Assembly: GCA_028753945.1 (NCBI GenBank)
Contig: JAPNXP010000013.1
Coordinates: 2,418,001 to 2,482,000, forward strand
Source: Hexactinellida sp. DTS-2022
Taxonomy: Eukaryota > Porifera > Hexactinellida
Length of the DNA stretch: 64,000 nucleotides
Reading direction: 5' to 3'
Both the position numbers and the translations under genes were made by a program. The notes beneath the pieces were generated by a model, which was not told the origin of the DNA, did not search any database, and saw only the letters and a program-made list of their open reading frames with translations. Numbering within the stretch: position 1 is the first letter of the stretch; every line of letters starts with the position of its first letter. This document shows positions 46,380 to 57,972 of the stretch, piece after piece.

Positions 46380-48600
46380 AAAATGCCATATTATAATGAC
46401 TTTCTTGTATACTAAAGGTAAGGACTTGCCATACATGTCAGATGACAGCGGCCTTGCCACCACAACCGCAAAAAGAAGCTCCAACCAATCCCACCTCAAT
46501 CTAAAACGTGGAAACATATAGGGATGGACCTTATATGTGATTTCTCTGAGAGCAAAGATGGATATAAACACATTTTAGTCACTTTGTTATCTGAGCAATT
46601 ACGTTGCAGTGCGCGCTCTCAAGTCGAAGACATCAGAAGTAATCCATAATCTTAAGGATATCTACCTCGATATGGGATTACCCGATATTATTCAGCACGA
46701 CCAAGGAACGGAGTTTACAAGTATTGTGAGTTGCATAATAATTTTTCTACATTCTAATCAAATATTATCAGTGACATATTGCAAAATATTTATTTTTTAT
46801 AATATTAGTACGTATTCGATGGTAATTTTGCTTGTATTATTCATTGATATTTCAGGAATTTCACCGGAAATTAGGAGTTGAAAATCGTAGCACTCGTGCA
46901 TACCACCCGATGGCTAACGGTTTAGTCGAAGCACAAATAATAAGATTATCAAAAGGCAGTGTTATTAGTAAACTAGTAAATGATAACAACATTTCGAATG
47001 CATGATTTAGGATAATATACCAACTATGAAAGTTCTTTTTTAGTTAACTGAACAAAATGGAGATCCAGACTGGGGATCATTGGACAAATCTTCTAAAAGC
47101 TGCTGCAATAACAATGAATTCTACCTTTAAAGGTACCATGGACAAACTCCATTCAAGGTTATGTGGGGAAGAGAGTTCAGGCATCAAGATCTTCTGTCGA
47201 CCATTAACAACCTGCAGGCAACACTGAAGAAGATTTTTTCAACTTTGAGCAAATAAAACAGAAGATGCAGTATGATAAGAAGGTCAACGAAGGACGGTTA
47301 GTTGAGCTTTATAGATTCAACAATGTTTTCTTACTCACATTTTATTATCATTATGACATCTGTAGTGCCTCTCTGAAGATGGATGATAAGATCATATACA
47401 CTAACATGCCAAAACTAAAACACTTAACCAAAACGAAGAAGCAATCAAAATATATTGGGCCTTACACGGTGTCGAAAGTAACAGATAGTCACGTTACTTT
47501 TTCTCAGACAGAATTAGGAGCCAAAAAAGACAAGAAATATCCAATCCATATCACACGTCCTTATTTTGTAAGAAACACTAAGAAGAAAGTTAACCTCGAT
47601 TCGAGCATAGGTGTCGACACATCACAGGTACTATTGATTAAATCATACATAATTAGCGTCAATTTCATTGAAAAGATTCAATTTAGACTTGCCTGAATCT
47701 CTATGGATTCACACCAGTATCTATATTTACACATCTAACTACTTTCAAAGTAAGGATTCAATTCTCTTTACATTCCTGAATTATTGTTGACAAGTCATTG
47801 TTATTATATAATTTACTTCTCCAATTGATGTCAATTTCAGTTATCTCATCAACTTCCAGGCAATAATGATTACTTCATCATTTTTTTTCTTTTTCTAGGA
47901 AATCCTAAAACAGAATATTCTTCAAGGAACCTTCGCGACTCCTTTACATGAGAAATTGTACAGAAGCTTAAACAAACAACACATCTATACTCCCAACACC
48001 TATTTATTTCAGTTTTTGAATGGTGAAAAAGAAGATAAATTGTAAGTCTAACCGAGTATAAATTAGTAAATTTTAGAATAGTAAAACACAACTTATATCC
48101 ATTGAATCTATATATCTGTAGAAGAGAGACAAATTGAGACTGTAATGGAATGGACACCAGATCTTTATCCAGTTTTACAGATAATGAGCTTGCTAGACAT
48201 ACACATAAAATACTGTATTTAGTGGTAAGTATTCTACACAATATTAATTGTGTAATTTTATTATAGTTAATGATTCCTATATACCATTATTAGGCGATGG
48301 AGTATCTCAATACGATGCTATGGGAAACGTTCGACGAAAAAGATAAAACCGTTGTTACAGATGCCTATCCGGATGACCCAAAAAGTATTGTTGTACATGA
48401 GAATTGGCAGCGTAGTAAATGTGTTCTCTTGGGGATAACAATAGATTCAGATAGCAAGCAACCATCGGTTCTCGTTGTACAGCCACTGAGCAAATACGAA
48501 CCAGAGCTGACAGAGTTGAAATAATGGCTGCTTCTGCTATTCTGAATGCCGATATCTACGTTGCTAACAACGATTATGGAATGCAGGTAAGTGATATATA
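46380..48600 (+). pseudogene. Ginger-like (gypsy-type integrase) DNA transposon remnant with OTU-like tail
   Basis: CHTCQMTAA (CxxC of the H2C2 zinc region) at 46428; TWKHIGMDLICDFSESKDGY with catalytic Asp at 46505; NYVAVRALKSKTSEVIHNL, then DIIQHDQGTEFTS with second Asp at 46690. An apparent GT-AG intron (about 46729-46856) splits this from EFHRKLGVENRSTRAYHP and ANGLVEA (third residue, Glu). QTPFKVMWGREFRHQDLL at 47147 and an integrase C-terminal region (KYIGPYTVSKVTDSHVTF, HITRPYFVRN) follow. 48294-48592 encodes WETFDEKDKTVV and, in another frame, VEIMAASAILNADIYVANND, which resembles an OTU domain end, before a GTAAGT donor. Integrase with introns and an OTU tail is the plan of Ginger1 elements. 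Frameshifts at about 46500, 46590 and 46960 kill it. Confidence 0.65.
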
Positions 48601-49449
48601 CCTATGGAATCAAGTGAGTTTTAAACTTATTTTTTAGTTGAAGTTAATATTGTTTGTGTTTTTTCTTTTAAGTTTTTAGGTACATTGGAAAGCGCCTAGC
48701 CTTCTTAGGATTCTTCATAATACCTGGAACTAGATCAACAAAAATTTCCAAAGCCAATTCTTCCGTTTATCCAGTTTCATAAACATAGCGAACTCTCGAT
48801 TAAATTATAAAACGAAATTAGAACAATTTACAAACAAACTGGTCTATAATTAAAAAGAAATAGAATAATTAATTTACTAATACTACACTAGGTACAGCAG
48901 CTAGAAACGATATTTATTAATAATTGTTATATAGCGATGTCGTATGCCATATAAAAGAGTATCTAATTTCAGTTCATATGTCTGGCTATAATTTGGTGGT
49001 TGTTGTGGAATACTGAGATAATAACTAGCCAAAATTTCCATTTCTTTCAGTTAAGAAAAATATTCACATCTTCCCTCCCTAAAGGTGACAAAACCTTAGC
49101 CTATTAAATTCTAGGGTTTTCCAGTATGGATTAGCAACTACCATTCAATTAGTATGAAAGATTTTAGTTTCTCTATCATTGTAAAGTGTGCATATAGAAT
49201 GCCTATTCAGGCTAAAATTTTATTGGCTTAAAAAATAAGGACAAATATATTCGACCAAATGTATATTACTATACACTTTACTATTATTAATCGCATAAAT
49301 AGTAGTTTATCTTTGAAGGAGTCTAACCTTTCTACTTTCATTTTCATTTTACAAGCTTCATTATGCACCGAATTATAAAACGCGTCCTCAATTAAAATCA
49401 CATTTTACTAAAAACGTGCATTGAGAATGGAAATTTTGAGGAGTAATTA
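48601..49449. other. Spacer; source copy of a 44-base duplication
   Basis: 48980-49023 is repeated exactly at 51287-51330 inside the decayed Helitron. Nothing else recognised; the 5' end of that Helitron may lie here. Confidence 0.5.
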
Positions 49450-50508
49450 AACATTGGATGCTAAACAAGTCAGGCTTGAGAAGCAAAAAGAGTATCAACT
49501 GGCATATTATGTAAAACAGAGTGATGAGGATCGAGCTTCCCGTCTCGGTAAACAACATAATTATCAATTATCTTTTTGTGCAGAGTTCAGACGAACGAGA
49601 ATCCCGTCTCGGTCATTTTATCGTGATAATCAGAGTTCAGATTGGCAACCTACCCGTCTTGAACGGCAGCTAGAATATCAGAAAGCTTACTATTAATTAA
49701 GTGAGAGCAGCGATAGACTAACTAGCCGCCGCAAGAGCCGGCTAGATTATCAAAAGTCTCGTTTCGACGAGCAGAGTAATGAGAGGCGAATTGCCCGTCT
49801 AGACTATCAAAGAAAGTACCAATCGCTAAGGACTAGAGGTAATAGTAATGATAGTTATCTCAATATTGCGCGTTCCGTTCCTGCATCTGAATTTAACGAT
49901 AGTCTAATCAACGAAAATTCTTTTGGTGCAATGGAATTTATTTGTCCACTGTGGTGCGATGTTCTGGAAGGGCGAAAAGCTTACCAGTAGCACTAAGAAA
50001 TGCAACAAGTTCCCCCTCTGTTGTGGACAAGGGAAGGTGGTTCTACCCCCTTTAGCCTCACCGCATGAGATGCTGATGCATCTGCTGACTGCTGCTGACA
50101 AGCGAGGGAGAGAGTTCAGAGATCATATTCGAGCCTACAACTCAGCTCTGGCCTTTGCTTCGCTGGGAGTAAACCTCGATAAGGAACTTGCTAGCGCGAG
50201 ACGTGGAATGTACACCTTCCGTATCCAGGGAGTTATACACCATTATATGGGACAGCTGACACCGAGAGAGGGAGAGGCTCCCTCCTTTTCCCAGATATAC
50301 ATCCATGATGGGACAGCTGAGGGCGAGATAGATAACCGCCAGCGGCATCGGGGAAAGGCAACTCTGCCAGAACTGAAAGCACTGCAGGCGCTAATGCATG
50401 AGGTCAATCCTTAATCCTTATGTGCAGTACTTCAGGCACGGAATAGAGCTAATGAAAGACCAAGGAGGTACTGACGTTAGGATGATTTTTCGAGCTGATG
50501 GTGTCCCA

Positions 50509-50807
50509 CAGTGCTCGACAAAATGAAATTTTTATGGTGTCTAATTAAGCCACCAGCTCACTTTTTCTGGTGGCTAAAGAATAAACAACTGCCGGTTTAA
50601 CAAACCACTGATGACTTGACAAAGTTCAGATGCTGTAAAACAACACTAATGTTAATTCAAATGATGCAACGAAAAATATAATCTATACAAAGTCAAATTA
50701 TTCACAATTTATGGTAGATTAGTTAAGCCACCAAAGGCAAAATTTGGTTGCTTAAATAAGATTTTTGGTGGCTAATGCCACCAAACCACCTAATTTGTCG
50801 AGCACTG
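50509..50807. mobile_element. hAT-type MITE in the decayed Helitron
   Basis: 299 bp; perfect 14-bp ends CAGTGCTCGACAAA. Flanks GTGTCCCA (50501-50508) and GTGTCGCA (50808-50815) are an 8-bp duplication with one change. Internal TAAGCCACCA words in both directions. Confidence 0.85.
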
Positions 50808-51286
50808 GTGTCGCAGATCCCAGACGCTATAAAGCCCCTGCTGCACCCGAGGTAGCCGTCATTATGCCTGGAGACGGGTATTCAGAAGGCGTAGCCAGCA
50901 GAGACATAGTGCTACATGCACGTACAGGGGGTTTATAGCGTATAACCGAGTGCAATTGCGCGTATGATTCTTTGTATTATGTACTTTTGTTCCCCTCAAG
51001 AGATAATGGCTGGCATCTGAAAATCCCTCACAGTAGAGGGAAAGGAGATGTGACTGCATTGGAGTATTACTCTGCCCGTCTGAGAAGTGTGAGAAGTGAT
51101 TTGAGCTATCTACACATGTTTGGCAGACATGTGTCATCATTACTTGGTGGATATGTTTGCTAAAGTGGAGCAACAGTGACTGAACTATATTAAGTGCAAT
51201 AAGCAAAATATTAGAATAGATCTATTCAGTGGCCTTGCTGATCTATTTCTGCTGGCGATTCTAATCCTAGAGATTTTTGACGTAAA

Positions 51287-51330
51287 GTCTGGCTATAATT
51301 TGGTGGTTGTTGTGGAATACTGAGATAATA
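51287..51330 (+). repeat. 44-base filler copied from 48980-49023
   Basis: Exact duplicate of a sequence 2.3 kb upstream, in the same orientation, placed inside the Rep region where the intact copy reads DLGRNIILPSS without a break. Confidence 0.8.
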
Positions 51331-52009
51331 TTGCCTTCTTCCTTCACAGGTAGTCCTCGACAGATGTTTGAGTTATACCAGGACAGTATGTCTATAGTCA
51401 GAAAATATGGTAAACCAGACTTATTCATTACATTTACATGCAATCCTAAATGGCCGATCGTCCTGATTTAATTGTTAGAGTGTTTAAGATGAATTGAAAG
51501 AATTACTTAATGATATCTGTAACAAACACGTATTAGGTAAACCGTTGGAGCATTTTTATACAATAGAATTCCAAAAACGGGCCTCCCCAATGCACACATT
51601 TTTGTGATTCTATGTCAGAGCAATAAACCTAGAGAACCATCACATTATGACAAAATTGTATGTGCGGAAATCCCCACCCAATCCATAATCCCAGTCTTCA
51701 CGATATTGTTAAGCGTTGTATGATACATAGTCCGTGTGGCTCTATAAGGAGAAACGCTCCTTGCATGCGCGATGGTAAATGCACGAAAAAATATCCAAAA
51801 GCTTTTGCTGGATGTACAACAGGCAACGATAGCTATCCTAAATACCAACGTCGTGATAACAAACGAACTGTACAATTGAATGGTATTGAATTAGACAATC
51901 GTTCGGTTGTTCCATACAATCCTTATTTACTTCTAAAATACAATGAGCATATTAATGTTGAGATTTGCAGTACAGTTGCTGCAGTTAAATATCTATACAA
52001 ATACTTGTA

Positions 52010-52184
52010 CAGTAGATGTCGGATATAAGCACACCGGTTATAAGAACATATCGGATATAAGAACACCATGTTGGAAAACGGTTGCCATATAACTTATATA
52101 ATTTATGTCGGTTATAAGAACATGCCGGTTATAAGCACATCAAGTGCAGTTCCCGACGATGTGCTTATAACCGGCATCCACTGT
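52010..52184. mobile_element. Tc1/mariner-type MITE in the decayed Helitron
   Basis: 175 bp between TA dinucleotides (52008-52009, 52185-52186). Ends CAGTAGATGTCGGATATAAG and, inverted, CAGTGGATGCCGGTTATAAG. Removal restores TACTTG-TACAAGGGTC, the YLYKGHD codons. Same family as 29274-29429 but in opposite orientation. Confidence 0.9.
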
Positions 52185-52640
52185 ACAAGGGTCATGATAG
52201 AGGCATTGTCGAGTTCCATACTGCCGACAGTAGTGAAAGTAGTAAGACTAAGAACGTAGATTAAATTGTAAACTATCTAGAAGCTCGATACGTGTCTGCT
52301 ACTGAATCTTGCTATCGTCTCTTTGCATTTGATCTCCACGCCAATTTTCCACATGTGATGATACTAGCTTTGCACCTAGAAGATCAGCAGCCTGTAGTGT
52401 TTGCTGAAAGTGCTTCTATAGAAGATGTCCTCAGTAGACACATTACTCTTACTGGATGGTTTGTTGCTAAACGAAATTTTGCGAGTGCAAGGGATCTTAC
52501 TTAGACAAATTTTCCCGATAAATTTGTGTGGGATAAGACTGATCGTGAATGGAAGGAGAGGGTTAAAGGGCATGTCACTGTGATAGGTCGTGTCTATTCA
52601 GCTCATCCAGGTGACGGTGACCGTATTACTTAAGAATGCA

Positions 52641-54730
52641 TCTTAATCATGTCACGGGCTGTACCAGTTTTCAGGAAATCCGCACTCTCTCTGATGGCAC
52701 CGTGTGTGATACCTTTAAGGAAGCAGCCCGCAGACGAGGCCTGTTGGAGGATGATCAGAAATCTGATGATTGCTTGACACCAGCTGCCATAAGTGAAGTG
52801 CCAGCACAGCTACGCCAGCTGTTTGTGATTATTCTTTTGTTCAACGAGCCATCTGAACCACTAGCTTTGTGGAATAAGCATAAAGTCTCCTGTTTGAGGA
52901 CTATTTATTTAAAGCTAGAGTATTAGCTCCCAATCTCAAATTGAACGAATACTTGACTAACAAGGCATTAATAGATATTCAGTATCGACTAGAACAACAG
53001 GGTAAATCACTATCAGATTTCCCTGGAATGCCACTTCCGTCTCTTGCCAAGAGTCCCTATGATCAACCTAGCTTCATTCGATATGAAATGGATTATAATG
53101 TCACTGAACAATAACTGTTGCTGAGGTAAATATTCGGGGGTTTAACCCTGATCAAACTCACATATTTGAATGCATAATGGAGGCAATCAATGATCCAATG
53201 ATTGCCCAGAGAGCATATTTTAGTGATGGACCCGGAGGTACTGGCAAAACCTTTCTGTACGACACGATATTAGCTGAAGTCCGATCACAGGGTCAAATCG
53301 CACTAGCGATGGCTTCTTCTGGGATAGCAGCTTTCCTGCTGCAAGGCGGGAGGACTGTTCATTCTAGGCTAAAGATTCCAATTCCTGAGAATGAGCTATC
53401 CGTGTGTAACATTTCTAAACAGAGTGCCTTAGCTAAACTAATACAATCTGCAAAGTTATTAATATGGGATGATGCCCCAATGAAACATAGGCATGCTGCT
53501 GAGTGTATAGATCGGAGTTTTAGAGACCTTTGTTCGTGTGACCGACCTTTTGATCGAAAGGTTATCGTATTTGGAGGTGACTTTCGTCAAATTCTACCAG
53601 TAATTAGACACAGAATTAGATCAGAAGTTGTATCTGCGTGTTTAAATAGGTCATCACTTTGGCGTTGTATTAAAGTGATGAAGTTAACGATCAACATGCG
53701 TCTTCAGCGATTATCTTCTCAGGATTCTGTTGAAGTGAGCGAATTCTCAGACTTTTTGCTAAGAGTAGGTGATGGTACTGAACCTCAAAACGAAGATAAT
53801 ATGGTTCATATAAATGAGAAATTTATAGTACGTGGTGAAACTTTCGCAGACTTGGCCACAATTGTCTACTCTGATATTAAGGAAAATATCTAAATCGTGA
53901 TTACATCACTTCCCGCATAATTATGTGTCCTAAGAACGACACAACATAAGAAATTAATGAGTTTGTGATTAATAAAATACCCGGTGAGGCTAAAGTATTA
54001 TTGAGTGCGGATTCTATAGATTCTAATCAGGCTGCCATGTATCCAACTGAGTTTTTAAATTCCATTACGCTTGCTAGCTTACCTCCACATCGCCTCTATC
54101 TTAAGAAATACGCCTCAGTAATACATTTGCGTAGTATAGATCCCACTCAGGGGATGTGTAATGGCTCTCGCTTAACAATTATTGAAATGTCAAGCCATGT
54201 TATTGATGCTGAAATTGCAACTGGCACACATCGGGGTAAACGAGTGTACATTAATCGCATAGTGATGATACCTTCCGAGGCAGACTTCCCGTTTGTTCTC
54301 AGGCGAAAACAATTTCCAATTCGTCCTGCATTTTGTATTACTATTAACAAAGGACAAGGACTGAGTCTTAATTCAGTTGGTATATTTTACCTACTCCGGA
54401 GGCTATATTTTTTAGTCATGGACAATTATATGTTCTTCTTAGCAGAGTCCAGAATCCTCGCGGCTTGAAAGTAATGTGGAGGAACTAACTCTGCCTCTGG
54501 TGGAGTTTCGGTACGGAATGTAGTTTATAAGGAGGCATTTCAATATCATCTGGGAAACATTTCTCCCTCCAACCAAAACTCTGGATATTGTTCCCCAATG
54601 GATTTGTCATTCGAGAATGCATTTTCTGATTCTGAGCCAGACTCGGTTCCAGCTGATACTGAAAAAGAGGGAAGTTTGCCTATCTCTCAAGTTCGACAAA
54701 CTGAATTGATAGAATCTCTAACAGGTTCTG
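52641..54730 (+). pseudogene. Helitron Pif1-type helicase region, broken
   Basis: MHLNHVTGCTSFQEIRTL and FKEAARRRGLLEDD at 52636 are the Helitron link region. 53177-53893 is an intact stretch of the ATPase: Walker A GPGGTGKTF, LLIWDDAPM (Walker B-like), VFGGDFRQILPV, and LTINMRLQ. 53965-54468 continues with HLRSIDPTQGMCNGSRL and FCITINKGQGLSLNSVG (the final helicase motif, normally INK(S/A)QGQ). The subsequent piece GGVSVRNVVYKEAF is typical of the Helitron end. Stops at about 53112, 53892 and 54390 separate these. Confidence 0.85.
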
Positions 54731-54766
54731 TTAACCAATTTTCCCTAATGATGCAACCATATAGCA

Positions 54767-55350
54767 ATGACACTTGATATGGAAATACAACCAATACTAT
54801 CTATCCGAAATAATGTAATGGTTATTGTTGATAGCACTTTGAAAGATTACTACGCGTCGCTTGAAGCAAGGCTATCACATTTGTTTGGTCACAATTGTGA
54901 ACTATGCCCTGTAACTGGAGATGATAATTGTCTTTACCGATCCTTAGCGCGTATTATTTTTGGTACAGAGGCAATATGTGAACACTTAAAATTTCAATTG
55001 ATTCGTCAATTTCGAAACAGCCCTCTACACTGTTTTAATGTAATGAAAATGTTACATTATAGCTGTGAAGAGGATTTGAACAATCATTTAGACTTCATAA
55101 GCAATCCAAATGAATGGGGTACTGATGTAGTATTAGCTATATTGGGTTCTCTAGCGGAGATAGCGAGATATTAGTTATCAATGCTACTCACACTAATCCC
55201 AATATGTGGAGAGTAGACACTATCTATGCTCATGACACATTGTCAGCTACAACACACAGTAACCCTGTGTTCAGCGGCCATAAACTTGGTGTAGAGCTGC
55301 ACCGACTACACAATGTCGAAGAGCTCTATCACTTCGATCCATTGTATTAA
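54767..55350 (+). pseudogene. OTU-like protease domain of the decayed Helitron
   Basis: ELCPVTGDDNCLYRSLARII contains the OTU Asp/Cys signature (GDxNC), then HLKFQLIRQF and ISNPNEWGTDVVLAILGS; after a frameshift at about 55165, VINATHTNPNMW and HRLHNVEELYHFDPLY end at the TAA at 55350. Some animal Helitrons are known to carry OTU domains. The candidate catalytic His is in the second frame. Confidence 0.65.
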
Positions 55351-55362
55351 AAGTATCTCCTA

Positions 55363-56220
55363 GCGTGACCTTCGTTATATAAGGCCTTACTACTAGTAGA
55401 TTTTGCTGGACCATGGATTACTTAAAGGGCATTGATTATTAGCTAACATATCTTTATCTAAATAGCTAGTATTGACAGACCTGAGAAATGCATTATAATT
55501 GTATAGGAAGTTAGGAACAGGATATCAAGGCATACTTAACACCCTTTAGAATTGTGATATATCACCATTTGGTTCGTAATCGCTATTTTTCGTGGGAATT
55601 ATGATTATCGTGTTTTTATAGCCTGTTTTTCTAGGCCTAACTTCAATAATCTTTGAGATAATGAGTGTATACTATATCAAGAATTACGTGCTAATAATCT
55701 CATTATCTCAAAGATTATTTAAGTTCGGCCTAGAAAAAGCATTATCAATGAATAGGAAGTTACCAATTGCAGATACATCAGTACTAGCATAGTTTACATA
55801 AAATAGATAGTTTTTGAGTTATGGCTCATTTTAAGAAATATGCATTTCCCTGGCAACCGAGGAATGTGTCAACATTCCACTTCTAATGTCGATATATTTA
55901 ATTCAACGAGTTATGGACATCCTCATGTTCCAATTTTGAACATTTATAACGCGTTTAACTATGTTAAAAGCAGGCTATAAAAACACGATAATTCCCACGA
56001 AAAATAGCGATTACGTAATCAAATGGTGATATATCACAATTCCTAAGGGTGTTATGTATGCCTTGATATCATGTTCCTAACTTCCTGTACAATTATAATG
56101 CATTTCTCAGGTCTGTCACTAATAGCTATTAAGATAAAGATATGTCAGCTAATAATCAACGGCCTTTAAGTAATCCATGGTTCGGAGGAGTAGTAAAGCC
56201 TTATATAACGAAGGTCACGC
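55363..56220. mobile_element. Long foldback element
   Basis: About 858 bp palindrome: GCGTGACCTTCGTTATATAA at the left and its inverse at the right end. Further matched blocks include ACACGATAATTCCCACGAAA and the central ATAATCTTTGAGATAATGAG pair. Starts 12 bases after the Helitron OTU stop. No coding region. Confidence 0.85.
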
Positions 56221-56458
56221 TCATAGGAATCTATGTCGGCTACACTTTAAGTACTCTCTCGGAGTATTGTTTCGACATTTTACTCTAAGATTTAATCCGT
56301 TGCAACTCTGTCAACGAATTCTGGATTTTCGGAACTTTTCGAGAGTTTGTAACGCTCATAGAATTATTTGAGCAACTATATATAATGGTTTTTGAACTAC
56401 GATTTCCACAATATTATTTTTGTTAAATGTACTCATGAATTAATTATTTAATTATTTA

Positions 56459-56935
56459 CTAGCGCGCTTCGCTTGCTGGTCGCTTCGCGGCAGAACACAA
56501 CCACACACCAACCGCTTTCCGGTTGGTGTGTGGTTTATATACTCCTAATATTGATGTGAAATTTTAATGATTACGTCATCATGCGATAATGAGTCAGCAT
56601 AGTGGCGATCTGGCGTGACCAACGTGTTCGCATCATTAATGTACATATTCTATTAAATTTTCAGATTTTTATCTCTTAAAGGGCGCGAATTATGTGCGAT
56701 TAAGTGAATTTTCAGGGTTCTCGAAATGTGACAATGACGTCATAACTTGTCGAGGTGTGAGAAATTTTGAGTGGAAAAACTCAACTTGTTGGCGGGTGCC
56801 AAATGTTACCCCTATATGCCAAAAATCCCATTTGGAAACCGTCCACTTTCTTCAATCAACTCGTAACATACAAACAAATATATACACACACACATATACA
56901 CACACACACCCAGGCTTGTGTTTTAATAGTATAGA
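56459..56935 (-). mobile_element. Non-autonomous Helitron, copy D
   Basis: 477 bp; minus strand starts TCTATACTATTAAAACAC and ends with GCCGCGAAGCGACCAGCAAG…CGCGCTAG, inserted between A (56458) and T (56936). It carries TGACGTCA at 56735-56742 and a CA dinucleotide run at 56882-56910. This is the cleanest member of the family in the window. Confidence 0.9.
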
Positions 56936-56943
56936 TTTGTAGA

Positions 56944-57092
56944 CAGTGGCCGCGCTAGCCAGCCGCCACTCGTGGGCCACAATTGCGTCACAGGTCGGGC
57001 ACAGGCTATTAAACTGGGACACACATACATTAATGAGGTGGGGCACACTTAAATTCAGGTGGGGTACAGGCCCCACCCTCGCGCCGCCTCTG
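56944..57092. mobile_element. hAT-type MITE
   Basis: 149 bp, GC-rich. Ends CAGTGGCCGCGCTAGCC and, inverted, CAGAGGCGGCGCGAGGG. Flanks TTTGTAGA (56936-56943) and TATGTAGA (57093-57100) are an 8-bp duplication with one change. Confidence 0.75.
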
Positions 57093-57100
57093 TATGTAGA

Positions 57101-57769
57101 TATATGTTGAGCAGTCAATGTATCGATATGATTATAGACATCCGACAAATACCTCATGTAGTAAGACAAAGAAATGCAGAAACTGTTTTTTGTTCAAGGA
57201 TAAGCGACTCTGTCAACAATGGACAAGTTGGGAGTAGTCTAACATAACAGGTAGTGAACATTTTGATCCAATTTGCTTAATAGTTCAACATTGTCTATAC
57301 GTATTTAAAGGAGATCTTAACAGTTTTCCTCTATGATATTTTTATTCAATATTATATCCTTGATTTGCCCACTTACTAATGATAGCTCTTACGAATCGTG
57401 AATGAATGCTTTCGGATAGTGTCTCTGTTAAGTGTAATACCTGAGTAATTGCATTCTAAAGATTCTACTTTGAGCTGCAAATTATACAAGTCTCAATAAT
57501 AACGCGTATGAAGATTCTATGATGTATGTATTAATACATTAAGTGTCCATTCCAATACTTTTTTACACTAAACGTGTTTATTTGTTTCCATATTTTATTT
57601 GAGGAAACTCACCACACAAAGCGATAAACACCCCATTATACCAGCTCTACGTACTGAGAAGATCAATATCTCCAAATTAACAGAAATACACTTAGAAGCA
57701 ACAAACAAGATAACTTTAAGAAAGAGGTAATCATATAAATGTAATGTTGTTTTGATTTCGTTAACCTGC
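57101..57769. other. Spacer, nothing recognised
   Basis: No supported feature. Confidence 0.45.
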
Positions 57770-57960
57770 CCAATCAAATAATACTCTGTTAATTTAGCGT
57801 TTTGAAACATTATTTAATTGGCTACCGAAGTAGTCATAAGCAATTTTAAATTGTTCCAATCAAATAATACACCAGTTTATTTGGCGCATTGGCCCATTAT
57901 TTCATTGGCTCCCGTAATAGTCATAAGCAAATAATTCTTTAAATACTAGTTAAAAGCAAG
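57770..57960 (+). promoter_or_regulatory. Duplicated CCAAT-box promoter region upstream of 57973
   Basis: Two direct repeats of about 77 bases (57771-57846 and 57857-57933), each with CCAATCAAATAATAC at its left and ATTGGCT then GTCATAAGCAA at its right. So four CCAAT boxes in alternating orientation sit just before a TATA-like TTTAAATA at about 57942 and the ATG at 57973. CCAAT boxes bind NF-Y in animals. Confidence 0.55.
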
Positions 57961-57972
57961 TATTATACCAAA

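Larger units (their letters stand above)
49454..52640 (+). pseudogene. Helitron Rep region, broken
   Basis: The N-terminus has charged repeats (RLEKQKEYQLAYYVKQS, RLERQLEYQKAYY). 49923-50414 matches 61590-62040 of the intact copy: KFPLCCGQGKVVLPP, HIRAYNSALAFASLGVN, YIHDGTAEGEIDNRQRH. After the MITE: KAPAAPEVAVIMPGDGYSEG, YDSLYYVLLFPSRDNGWHL. 51353 onward: GSPRQMFELYQDSM, KPDLFITFTCNPKW. The HUH motif region at about 51575 reads FQKRASPMHTF in a shifted frame, so the His-x-His nuclease motif is damaged. 51660-52028 has RRDNKRTVQLNGIELDNR and AVKYLYKYLY, cut by the MITE within the catalytic Tyr region and resuming KGHDRGIVEF. Many stops. Confidence 0.85.
49450..55350 (+). mobile_element. Decayed autonomous Helitron (Rep, helicase, OTU)
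   Basis: Coding order Rep, Pif1 helicase, OTU-like domain, all on the plus strand. Exact termini not identified. It carries a hAT-type MITE (50509), a 44-base filler (51287) and a Tc1-type MITE (52010). It is related to, but clearly diverged from, the intact Helitron beginning at 59301. Confidence 0.8.
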
